Below are positions 26,314 to 34,018 of a stretch of DNA of 64,000 nt, piece by piece; within the stretch, counting starts at the first letter, position 1; each line of letters starts with the position of its first letter. This DNA comes from Gemmatimonas sp. (GTDB lineage: Bacteria > Gemmatimonadota > Gemmatimonadetes > Gemmatimonadales > Gemmatimonadaceae): positions 26,388-90,387 of the forward strand of contig JANYJW010000008.1 in NCBI GenBank assembly GCA_025361705.1, in the 5' to 3' direction. Under the pieces are notes generated by a model. The model was not told the origin of the DNA and ran no database searches. It was given only the letters and a program-made list of their open reading frames with translations. The position numbers and the translations under genes are program-made.

Positions 26314-28055
26314 GCGCCTTCTCCGGCACGCGTGAGCGCGGCACGTACCGCGCGCCGCACGAGCGGCTCGTCGCTGTCGGCCCCAGCGTGCAGCGCCGCT
26401 CGCGCCGATGGCGAGTTGATGCGCGCAAGGGCGGCCGCGGCGCAGGCGCGCGTTTCGGGGTCTGACTTGCGCTTGAAGAAACCCTTGGGCCCCACGAGCT
26501 GTGCCTCGAGCCACGGCACGCCCGCCTCGCCGCTCAGCACGCCGAACAGCTCGAACAGCGCCCGCCGCTCGTTGGCGTCCATGTCGCGCACGTCGCGCCC
26601 CTGCGTCCACTCGGCGATGCGCGGCAGCACCGCCCGATGCACGCCGGTGGCAAGCACGCGCAGCGCCGTGGTGCGCAACGCCGCACTGGTGTCCGACAGC
26701 GCGCGCTCCACCCCGGCAAGCGCCCGCGAGGTGCCGATGGCGGCAAGGGCAGCGAGGGCCGCCGCGCGGCGCGGCTCTGCGTCGTGCCCGAGCTGCCGCA
26801 CCAGCGCCACCACCGCCCCCTCCAGCCGTTCGGCGCCACACCGGTGCATCGCCTCGAACGCCACGGTGTCGTGCTCGGCGTTGACGAGCTTTACCAGCTG
26901 CGCGGGATCGGCGATGGCCAGCCGCTCTGCGGCCGCGGCGTACAGCGGCCGCAGGTCGTGGTGCCGCGACTCCGCGCTCCACTGCAGCATGGCGCCAAGT
27001 GCGCCAGCCTCCAGGCGCGCCAGCAGCTCCGCGACCTCGGCCGCCGACGGACGTTCGTCCGCCGAGTCCAGGGATTCGAGCAGCGGCCCCAGCAGCGCCC
27101 CGTCGCTCAGGCGCGATGCCAGCCGCTCGACGGCAGCGCGCGTTTCGGGGACAACCGCCGGCGCGCGACGCACGGCAACTGCCGACTCGCGCAGCAGGTG
27201 CGCCAGCGCGCCAAACGACCGCGACGACAGGTGCAACAACATCATCGCGTCGAGGTGGCGCACCACCTCGTCCCGCACCGCCGCATCGCGCTGCACCTCG
27301 AAGATGTCGAGCAGCACGTCGGTCACGTCGCGCCGCAACTCGGCGTCGTACTCTCCGGCAATCCCTTCGCGCAGGTGGCGCATCGCCTCGACGCGTGCAA
27401 GCTCGGCGGTGGCATCATGCGACGCTGCCACGCGCATCACGTTGGCCAGCCCGTCGGCACGGGCGGCGGCGCGCTGCCTCCCCGCCTCCACGGCCGCGCG
27501 CGGATCGGCGCGGATGACCGTGGTGGCCGGCCAGCGCCCCGGCGTGGCCGAGGGATCGAGCGGTACGCCCTCGCTGCTGATGGTGTCGACGTACCGGTAC
27601 GAGAGGCACTCGAACTCCTGCATCCAGAACAGGGTGAGCACGTCATCGTCGGCGTCCTGCAGGCGGCGCACCTTGGGGATGATGCCCAGCAGCGCATCGA
27701 GTTCGTCGCCCTCGAACCCGCGCGCCAGCACCAACTGACGCACGCCGTCCTTGAACAGCGTCCACGGGAGCGAGTCGGAGGCCTTCTCGGACTCCTCGAG
27801 CACCACGACGCCCCCGCAGGTGAACTGCGTGTCCGATACCTGGAGCGTGATGGCGTCGGCGTGAGCCCACACGGCGCGGAATGCTGCGCGCAAGGACTCA
27901 AGCGCCTTCAGGTACGTCGGATTGGTGACCGGATACAGCTGGTGCATGCGCACCGTCTTGTCGAGCTGGCGCAGGACGTCCTGCACCAGCTCCGGCGCAC
28001 ACGGAAGCTCCCCCGTCTCCGCCACATCGTCGTGGTCGCCCTCGTCGCTCGCCAT
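26310..28055 (-). CDS. HEAT-repeat scaffold protein with LYPxxNP N-terminal module
   Basis: 581 residues, first gene of the seven-gene operon. Residues 20-130 contain LYPVTNP (40-46) and hydrophobic beta strands matching the N terminus of the next protein. From about residue 190 the sequence is all helical with HEAT/armadillo-like repeats, for example RRAAALAALAAIGTSRALAG and the final RACAAAALARINSPSARAAL. No enzymatic motif is visible. HEAT proteins act as protein-binding scaffolds. The shared N-terminal module and the operon position suggest it works with the HD-GYP enzyme. Its gene starts 130 bases from the divergent KAS III-like gene. Confidence 0.82.
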   Translation of the reverse strand: MASDEGDHDDVAETGELPCAPELVQDVLRQLDKTVRMHQLYPVTNPTYLKALESLRAAFRAVWAHADAITLQVSDTQFTCGGVVVLEESEKASDSLPWTLFKDGVRQLVLARGFEGDELDALLGIIPKVRRLQDADDDVLTLFWMQEFECLSYRYVDTISSEGVPLDPSATPGRWPATTVIRADPRAAVEAGRQRAAARADGLANVMRVAASHDATAELARVEAMRHLREGIAGEYDAELRRDVTDVLLDIFEVQRDAAVRDEVVRHLDAMMLLHLSSRSFGALAHLLRESAVAVRRAPAVVPETRAAVERLASRLSDGALLGPLLESLDSADERPSAAEVAELLARLEAGALGAMLQWSAESRHHDLRPLYAAAAERLAIADPAQLVKLVNAEHDTVAFEAMHRCGAERLEGAVVALVRQLGHDAEPRRAAALAALAAIGTSRALAGVERALSDTSAALRTTALRVLATGVHRAVLPRIAEWTQGRDVRDMDANERRALFELFGVLSGEAGVPWLEAQLVGPKGFFKRKSDPETRACAAAALARINSPSARAALHAGADSDEPLVRRAVRAALTRAGEGA

Positions 28056-28185
28056 GACGGAAGGTAGTGCGCAAATGGCCGGGCGGCACGCCCCGGGGCA
28101 TTGTGGAATTCGCGCGCCACGCCATCTTCAGCGGCATTGCTCCGGGCAGACCAGCTGCCGTTCACCCTCTCCGCGCCGACTCTCG

Positions 28186-29316
28186 ATGTCAACGACCTAC
28201 GCGGCCATTACCGGCTGGGGCAAGTGCATGCCGCCCGCCGTCCTGACCAACGACGATCTTTCGACGTTCCTCGAGACCAATGACGAGTGGATCACCTCGC
28301 GCACCGGCATGAAGGAGCGCCGCGTCTCGCATGTCCCGGCCATGGAACTGGCCACCGTCGCCGCGGCGCGCGCCCTGGCGTGTGCTGGCCTGGACGTGGG
28401 CGACGTGGACCTCATCGTATACGGCAGCACCAGTTACGAGGAGCAGGCGCCCAACAGCGCGTCGGGCGTGCAGTTCGCGCTTGGGGCCACGCGCGCGGCC
28501 GCCATGGACGTCAACAGCGCCTGCACGAGCTTCCTGTACGGCCTGTCCTCCGCCACAGCGATGATCCGCACCGGCATGGTACGCAACGCCGTCGTCATCG
28601 GCGTCGAGCTCGTCAGCCGGTACATGGACTGGAGCAACCGCAATGTGGCCGTGTTGTTCGGCGACGGCGCCGCCGCGGTGGTGCTGCAGGCCAGCGACCG
28701 CGAAGAAGGGGTGCTCGGCAGCGTGCTGGGCTGCGATGCCGAGGCGCGCGCCACGCTGCGCATCCGCGGATTCGGCTGCGGCTACGCCAATCGCGGCATC
28801 ACCCTGGGCGACACGCTGTGGGATTTCGACGGCCCGCAAATTTTCAAGCGCGCGGTCAAGGGCATGAGCGAAGCGTCGGCCAAGGTGATGGCCCTGTGCG
28901 GCGTCACGGCCGACCAGGTGGATCTCTGCATCCCGCATCAGGCAAACCTCCGCATCATCGAAGGCGTGGCCAAGTACGCCGGCGTGCCGATGGAGAAGGT
29001 GATGCTCACAGTGCACAAGTACGGCAACATGAGCGCCGCCACCGTGCCCGTGGCGCTGGTCGACGCGCTCGAGGAAGGACGCGTGCGCCCAGGCGCCACG
29101 CTGCTGATGCCGGCATTCGGCGCGGGCCTCACCTTCTGCTCCCTCGTGGTCAAGTGGGGCGATCGCGTGACGCCACGCGGCACCTCCGACCGCGCGCTAC
29201 CGCCCGCCACGCAGACCGCGCTGGAGATGGTCAATGACATCCGCGCGCAGCAGGACGCACATGGCCGGTCGCACGCCGGGCTGACGTCGATGGTCTTTGT
29301 GGAATCGCAATCCTGA
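28186..29316 (+). CDS. 3-oxoacyl-ACP synthase III (KAS III)-like protein
   Basis: 376 residues from ATG 28186; the frame is open further upstream but crosses the divergent operon's start. The thiolase-fold triad is complete: Cys113 in NSACTSF, His251 in PHQANLR and Asn281 in KYGNMSA. NDEWITSRTGMKER near residue 33 and FGDGAAAVVL at 158-167 are classical FabH motifs. FabH condenses acyl-CoA with malonyl-ACP to begin fatty-acid synthesis. This protein is about 50 residues longer than FabH at the C terminus and stands alone, not with acpP or fabD, so a specialised acyl condensation is equally possible. Confidence 0.88.
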   Translation: MSTTYAAITGWGKCMPPAVLTNDDLSTFLETNDEWITSRTGMKERRVSHVPAMELATVAAARALACAGLDVGDVDLIVYGSTSYEEQAPNSASGVQFALGATRAAAMDVNSACTSFLYGLSSATAMIRTGMVRNAVVIGVELVSRYMDWSNRNVAVLFGDGAAAVVLQASDREEGVLGSVLGCDAEARATLRIRGFGCGYANRGITLGDTLWDFDGPQIFKRAVKGMSEASAKVMALCGVTADQVDLCIPHQANLRIIEGVAKYAGVPMEKVMLTVHKYGNMSAATVPVALVDALEEGRVRPGATLLMPAFGAGLTFCSLVVKWGDRVTPRGTSDRALPPATQTALEMVNDIRAQQDAHGRSHAGLTSMVFVESQS

Positions 29317-29355
29317 CCGGGCGCGCCACACGGACGCCGTCGCGCCCCGCGCGCG

Positions 29356-30948
29356 CTACGTCTTGGCGGGCACCTGCGCCATGGCGTGCTCGGCCAGCGC
29401 GGTGATGGTGAGCGACGGATTGACGCCGGGGTTGGCTGGCATCGCCGAGCCGTCGCAGATCATCAGGTTGACGTAGCCGAAGACACGCTGGTCGCGGTCG
29501 ATCACGCCGCACGACGCGTCGGCGCCAATCACGGCGCCGCCAAGGATGTGCGCCGTCGTGGGAATGTTGGCGGCCGACTCGAGCACGCTGCTCTGCGCCA
29601 CGCCGCCGGTGTGCCGGGCAAAGAACTCGGCGGCCGCGTTGGCCAGCGGAATGAAGGTCGGATTCGGCGTGAGCGGGTCCTGCTCGGTGCCGATCGCCAC
29701 GCCGCGCCCGAACCAGCGCTTGCGCGCGCGGAACGCCATCGCGTTGTCGCTCGACTGCATCACGAGGATGATCATTGAGCGCCGGCTCCACCCGAAGGGC
29801 CACAGCGTGCCGAACGAACGCACCGGATGGCGAAGGAACTGCCAGAGGAGCATGAGCGGACGCGTGCGCCGCGTGCCGTTGCCCGTCAGCGGCGCCTGCA
29901 GCAGCGAGATGCCGTCGCCGTGCTTGCCGTACGTGCACAACTCGATGTGCGTGTCGGCGTCGGGGTGAATGCTGCCGCTGATCGCCACGTCGGCCCACAG
30001 TTTCAGCTTGTCGTCGGGGACCGTGATGGCAAGAATCGACTCGCTGTTGCTGCGCACCAGTGCGCCGAGGCGGTCGCTGAGGCCTGGCAGCGCGCCCCCG
30101 TGCTTGAGCGACGCCAGCAGTTCGCCCGTGCCGAGTGCGCCGCCCGCAAACACCACGCCGCGCGCGGTGAACGTGCGGCGCTCCTTGCGCACCCACGCGC
30201 CCGGACGCTGAGTGGTTACCACGTACCCGTCGCTGCCGTCGGCGGCGCCGATGGGACGCACGTCCACCACGCCGTGCTCCGCGAGCACCGTGGCGCCCTG
30301 CTTTTCGGCGAACCACAGGTAGTTCTTGAGCAGCGTGTTCTTTGCGCCGTCACGGCATCCGACCATGCAGCTGCCGCAGCGCGTGCATCCCGTACGCGGC
30401 GGGCCGGCGCCACCGAAATACGGGTCGGGCACTTCCTCGCCCGCCTTGCCGAAGAAGACGCCAACCGGCGTGCGGGTAAAGGTCTCTTCGACGCCGAAGT
30501 GCCTGGCCGCCGCCATCAGCAGGTCCTGGCCGTCACTCCCGAACGGAACAGTCGCCACACCCAGCATGCGCTCGGCGGTGTCGTAGTGCGGCGCCAGTTC
30601 GGCGGCCCAGTCGGCGAGCCCCCGCCACTGCGGATGCTCGAAGAACGCCGGCTTGGCGCGATAGAGCGTATTGGCGTACACCGCGCTGCCGCCGCCCACG
30701 GCCGTGCCGCTCGCGATGAAGATGTCCTTGAACGGCGTGAGTCGGAAGATGCCGCGCATGCCCAGCGACGGCGCCCACAGCCAGCGGCGCAGCTGCCACG
30801 TCGTCGCAGCATAGTCTTCGTCGCGAAAACGCCGGCCCGCTTCGAGCACCGCGACGCGATAGCCCTTGTCCGACAGGCGCAACGCGGAGACGCTGCCACC
30901 AAAGCCGGACCCGACAATGATCCAGTCGAAGTCGAAATCCGGCGTCAC
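29356..30948 (-). CDS. GMC family oxidoreductase (cholesterol-oxidase-like)
   Basis: 530 residues from GTG 30948; a TTG at 30984 is a less likely start. The FAD motif DWIIVGSGFGGSVSALRL is at the N terminus. A GMC-like signature follows (ASGTAVGGGSAVYAN), and the C-terminal region has HILGGAVIG, MICDGSAMPANPGVNPSLT and an ending ALAEHAMA typical of the cholesterol oxidase/GMC group. A Cys-rich stretch GCTRCGSCMVGC near residue 190 is shared with part of this subfamily. It should oxidise an alcohol with FAD. No signal peptide is visible. It is convergent with the KAS III-like gene. Confidence 0.87.
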   Translation of the reverse strand: MTPDFDFDWIIVGSGFGGSVSALRLSDKGYRVAVLEAGRRFRDEDYAATTWQLRRWLWAPSLGMRGIFRLTPFKDIFIASGTAVGGGSAVYANTLYRAKPAFFEHPQWRGLADWAAELAPHYDTAERMLGVATVPFGSDGQDLLMAAARHFGVEETFTRTPVGVFFGKAGEEVPDPYFGGAGPPRTGCTRCGSCMVGCRDGAKNTLLKNYLWFAEKQGATVLAEHGVVDVRPIGAADGSDGYVVTTQRPGAWVRKERRTFTARGVVFAGGALGTGELLASLKHGGALPGLSDRLGALVRSNSESILAITVPDDKLKLWADVAISGSIHPDADTHIELCTYGKHGDGISLLQAPLTGNGTRRTRPLMLLWQFLRHPVRSFGTLWPFGWSRRSMIILVMQSSDNAMAFRARKRWFGRGVAIGTEQDPLTPNPTFIPLANAAAEFFARHTGGVAQSSVLESAANIPTTAHILGGAVIGADASCGVIDRDQRVFGYVNLMICDGSAMPANPGVNPSLTITALAEHAMAQVPAKT

Positions 30949-31017
30949 GGCGTGGCCCGGGACGACCCGCCACGCGCCATCCAACCCGCAATGAACACGC
31001 CCCGAGCGCGACGCACG

Positions 31018-31812
31018 CTAGGCTTTCTTCGCGCTCCGACCGCGTCCGCCGCGACGCGTCCGCTTCTTCTTCTTCGGCGCGAGGGCGGTGGGCTCAGTCG
31101 CCGCGCGGGCGGCCGGCGCCTTGGGCATCTGCGCCTTGGGCATCTGCGCCTTGGGCACCTGCGCCTTGGGCACGGGCGCCTTGGACGTGGGCGGCCGAAG
31201 GACGGGTATCACCGGCGCTGGCACGAGAGGTGGCACGGCGTGCGTGACGTGCCTGAGGTGCGTCACGTGCCGCGAGTGCGCCACGGGTGCGTCGTCGAGA
31301 TATGGCGAGGCGCCGCGATCGCTGTCGCCAAAGACCTCGGCGGCCGTCTTGCGGTGCACCCGCTTGGCGTGCGGCACGGTCGCCAGCGCCGGCCGCTCAT
31401 CGGCCGGCAGCAGGTCCTTGACCATTTCCACGAGCTGGTGGCTGAGATGCTGGCCGTACTTGTACAGCGCAATCACCCGCTGCTTGTTGCCGAGCAGGAA
31501 CGCGAGGATTGCACGGTCCTTCTTGGCCGCGTTGCACGCCTTGCAGCAGAGCACCAGGTTGTCGCGCCGGTCGTACGCCGTCTGGCCCCGTCGCGGCGTC
31601 ACGTGATCGAGCGTCACCGAGCGCACGGGGATGATGCTCTCGCAATACGCGCACACCGGCCCGTGCTGCGCGAGGAGCCACTCGCGCGTGTCGGTGTACG
31701 CCGCGCGACCCGTGGGCACCGACGTGAGCGTCACCTTGGGTGCGGCGGAATACGCGCCGCGCTTGCTGCGGCGGGACCGGCGGCGTGGGCCGGTGGGCGG
31801 CTTGGCCGTCAT
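31018..31812 (-). CDS. HNH endonuclease family protein with repetitive basic tail
   Basis: 264 residues. The HNH core spans about residues 54-100: CAYC, then LDHVTPRRG, then DNLVLCCKACNAAKKD. This gives the metal-binding His and a CxxC...CxxC zinc site. Before it lies a basic N terminus. After residue 180 the chain turns repetitive (PKAQ(V/M) pentads, encoded by 15-base units around 31115-31190) and ends in a Lys/Arg-rich tail that would bind DNA non-specifically. HNH proteins of this type range from phage or mobile nucleases to housekeeping repair enzymes. Nothing mobile is seen nearby. Confidence 0.85.
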   Translation of the reverse strand: MTAKPPTGPRRRSRRSKRGAYSAAPKVTLTSVPTGRAAYTDTREWLLAQHGPVCAYCESIIPVRSVTLDHVTPRRGQTAYDRRDNLVLCCKACNAAKKDRAILAFLLGNKQRVIALYKYGQHLSHQLVEMVKDLLPADERPALATVPHAKRVHRKTAAEVFGDSDRGASPYLDDAPVAHSRHVTHLRHVTHAVPPLVPAPVIPVLRPPTSKAPVPKAQVPKAQMPKAQMPKAPAARAATEPTALAPKKKKRTRRGGRGRSAKKA

Positions 31813-31888
31813 CGACGGACTCGAACGAGTGCAGGCATGATACGAGGAAGATAGGTGCCCGCGCCGCTCATGGATAGGAATTGCGAAC

Positions 31889-31916
31889 AGCGCCGGGCGT
31901 GTGATCGCCCGGCGCT
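31889..31916 (-). terminator. Terminator hairpin downstream of the TsdA-like gene
   Basis: AGCGCCGGGCG (31889-31899) pairs perfectly with CGCCCGGCGCT (31906-31916) around TGTGAT. On the minus strand it follows the cytochrome gene stop at 31948. Confidence 0.75.
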
Positions 31917-31947
31917 GCCCGCAGTGCTGCCTGGGCCCGCCCGTGGC

Positions 31948-32874
31948 CTACGGCTTCTTCGGCGCGGCCGCGGTGGCCTGGCCCTTGGTCTTGTACGCCA
32001 GGTCGGGCGGTGCATCGCCCTTGGGCCAATCGAGCTCCTTGCCGGCAAAATCCGGGCGCGGCCGCGTGAGGATGAACCCGGCCACGTCGTACGAGATCGA
32101 ATCAGCCACGAAGCCTGGCGCATCGAACGGCATGTGGTGGTGCACAAAGGCGGCTACGATACGCGAGCGCGACATGTCCGATCCCACGCTGAACGAGCCC
32201 TTGCCCCACAGCGGCGGGCCGGGATTGGCGATGCCCAGGCTCTTCCCGCTCTGGCCATCGGCGCCGTGGCACCGCGCGCAGTACATGGCAAACTGCGACT
32301 TCCCGCGCACGGTGTCGGGCGGCAACGGGGCCAGAGAGTCGACCGCGAGGCCCCACCGAACACCGCCAGCGGGCACCATGCTCGACAGCCATGTCATGTA
32401 CGCCACGATGTCACGCAGGTCGGCACTCCCGGCGGCGAGCGCCTTGCCGTTCAGGCTGCGCACAAAGCACTCGTTGATGCGGTCCTCGAGCGAGACCGTC
32501 GCGCCAACGCGGGCGAAGTAGCTCGGATACCGGCCCGACACGCCAACCCAGGTATTGCCGAACGGCTTGCGCCCCTTGTTCAAGTGGCACGAGGTGCAAC
32601 GCAACTCGTTGCCCACGTGCGCCGGCAGCGAATCCCGTGTGGCCGTCAGCAGCGCCAACCCGCGCACCACCGATGCCGACGCGGACCCGTTGGTCAGCAG
32701 GGACTCGGCCGGCGTCGGGAGAATGGTGTCGACGGTGGCGGCGGTCTTGGCGGCCGGAACGCTCGAACCGCCACCGCAGGATGCCGCAAGCATGAACCCG
32801 AGCACGAGAATGGCACCGAACCGCACGCGTGGAACGGTGCGCGCGAACACCACATGACTCGCCGTGATATGCAT
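31948..32874 (-). CDS. Diheme c-type cytochrome, thiosulfate dehydrogenase (TsdA)-like, copy 1
   Basis: 308 residues from ATG 32874, with a lipoprotein-like signal (AAS-C33). Two haem-binding motifs are present: CTSCH (93-97) and CARCH (199-203). Between them are the family-typical GRYPSYFARVG and LEDRINECFVRSLNGKAL. Cys136 there is the candidate axial ligand of haem 1, since TsdA enzymes use a Cys in this region. Met248 in HHHMPF could ligate haem 2. TsdA oxidises thiosulfate to tetrathionate, or runs in reverse, in the periplasm. The open frame continues into the family C repeat upstream, so the start is set by the signal peptide. A paralogue lies 148 bases upstream. Confidence 0.85.
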   Translation of the reverse strand: MHITASHVVFARTVPRVRFGAILVLGFMLAASCGGGSSVPAAKTAATVDTILPTPAESLLTNGSASASVVRGLALLTATRDSLPAHVGNELRCTSCHLNKGRKPFGNTWVGVSGRYPSYFARVGATVSLEDRINECFVRSLNGKALAAGSADLRDIVAYMTWLSSMVPAGGVRWGLAVDSLAPLPPDTVRGKSQFAMYCARCHGADGQSGKSLGIANPGPPLWGKGSFSVGSDMSRSRIVAAFVHHHMPFDAPGFVADSISYDVAGFILTRPRPDFAGKELDWPKGDAPPDLAYKTKGQATAAAPKKP

Positions 32875-32946
32875 CGACCACACCCCTGAACCAAGAAGAG
32901 ATGAATGAACTTGCCAGAACTCCCGCCCCACAACCAGCCCGTAAGT

Positions 32947-33033
32947 TGCCATCTGCCTTCTGCCATCTGCCATCTGCCATCTGCCATCTGCCATCTGCCA
33001 TCTGCCTTCTGCCATCTACCTTCTACCGTCTCG
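32947..33033. repeat. Family C heptamer array between twin cytochrome genes
   Basis: About twelve tandem copies of a seven-base unit (TGCCATC, with TGCCTTC variants), ending CTACCTTCTACCGTCTCG. It lies between two minus-strand genes. The array contains no stop codons in one minus-strand frame, which artificially lengthens the downstream open frame. Confidence 0.85.
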
Positions 33034-33931
33034 TCTTCCCCACCCCTCGCGTGGCATACGCTACATCCACCGGCGGATCCCCCTTGGGCCAGTCGAGTTC
33101 CTTGCCCGGCAGGTCAGGGCGCGGCCGCGACGTCACGTACGCCGCCACGTCAAAGGCGTCCTGATTGGCCATCGTTCCCGGCTGATCAAACGGCATGTGC
33201 CGGTGCACGAACGCCGCCATTACCCGCACACGCGCCATCCCCGCCCCGATGTTGAATGACCCGCTCCCCCACAGCGGCGGGCCGGCATTGACCATCTTTG
33301 TCGCCAGCATCCCCTGCCCGTCCGTCGCGTGGCACCGGGCGCAGGACAGCAGATAGACCTGTGACCCGCGCGCCGTGTCTCCGGGCAGCACGGCCAGCGA
33401 GTCGATGCCGTTGCCCAGCGTGCGCTGCCCCGATACGGAGCCGCGCGACAGCCACGAGATGTACGACACGATGTCGCGCATGTCATCACCGTCCACGGCA
33501 AGCGCACTCCCGTTCAGGCTGCGGCGAATACAGTCGTTAATGCGGTCCTCCAGACGCATCACCGCGCCAGCGCGCGACCGATACTGCGGGAAGCGCCCAT
33601 ACACGCCCACCCAAGGCATCGCGAAGGCGCGGCGCCCCTCGTTGAGGTGGCACGACACGCAACGCAGCTGGCTGCCCACGTTATGCGGCAGCGAATCGCG
33701 CGTGGCCGTCACCAGCGCCAACCCGCGGCGGATCGACGCCGACATTGGGTCCGCATGCAGCGACGTGTCCGACGGCGCGGCCAGCAACAGCGTATCACGG
33801 GCCGTCGTCACTCGGCCGCGCGCGGCCGAGCCGCCGTCGCACGCCACCGACAGCGGGAGCACCGCCGCGGCTAGCAGCGCCGTCGTCACGCGCCACCGCG
33901 CCCCACCGCGCTGAACGTGTGCAATTCGCAT
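33023..33931 (-). CDS. Diheme c-type cytochrome, thiosulfate dehydrogenase (TsdA)-like, copy 2
   Basis: 302 residues, paralogous to the gene just downstream and similar along its whole length. Haem motifs are CVSCH (91-95) and CARCH (197-201). The candidate Cys ligand is Cys134 in LEDRINDCIRRSLNG, 39 residues after the first haem His, exactly as in copy 1. Met246 (HRHMPF) is the haem 2 candidate. Both copies end in RPRPDxxGKELDWPKGDxP. A signal sequence with a possible lipobox Cys31 opens the protein. The C-terminal end of the gene runs into the family C array. Confidence 0.85.
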   Translation of the reverse strand: MRIAHVQRGGARWRVTTALLAAAVLPLSVACDGGSAARGRVTTARDTLLLAAPSDTSLHADPMSASIRRGLALVTATRDSLPHNVGSQLRCVSCHLNEGRRAFAMPWVGVYGRFPQYRSRAGAVMRLEDRINDCIRRSLNGSALAVDGDDMRDIVSYISWLSRGSVSGQRTLGNGIDSLAVLPGDTARGSQVYLLSCARCHATDGQGMLATKMVNAGPPLWGSGSFNIGAGMARVRVMAAFVHRHMPFDQPGTMANQDAFDVAAYVTSRPRPDLPGKELDWPKGDPPVDVAYATRGVGKTRR

Positions 33932-34018
33932 GGCGCAATCTTCGCCACCAGCACCGCATCCGGCAACACGCGCCGCGGTAAGCTTTGCGCGCGCCGCGCG
34001 CCGCTGGCAACTTCAGGG

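Noticed and set aside
24967..27738. Long plus-strand open frame opposite the HD-GYP and HEAT genes
   Set aside because: Composition is typical antisense shadow (Arg, Ala, His, Ser); it crosses the overlap of two real genes.
29319..29347. Hairpin between the KAS III-like and GMC genes
   Set aside because: Only a seven-base stem with a 15-base loop, too weak to call.
31018..31812. HNH gene as part of a mobile element or restriction system
   Set aside because: No transposase, methylase, inverted ends or integrase nearby; kept as a stand-alone HNH protein.
32947..33033. Possible CRISPR array
   Set aside because: Units are seven bases with no spacers and no cas genes are in the window.
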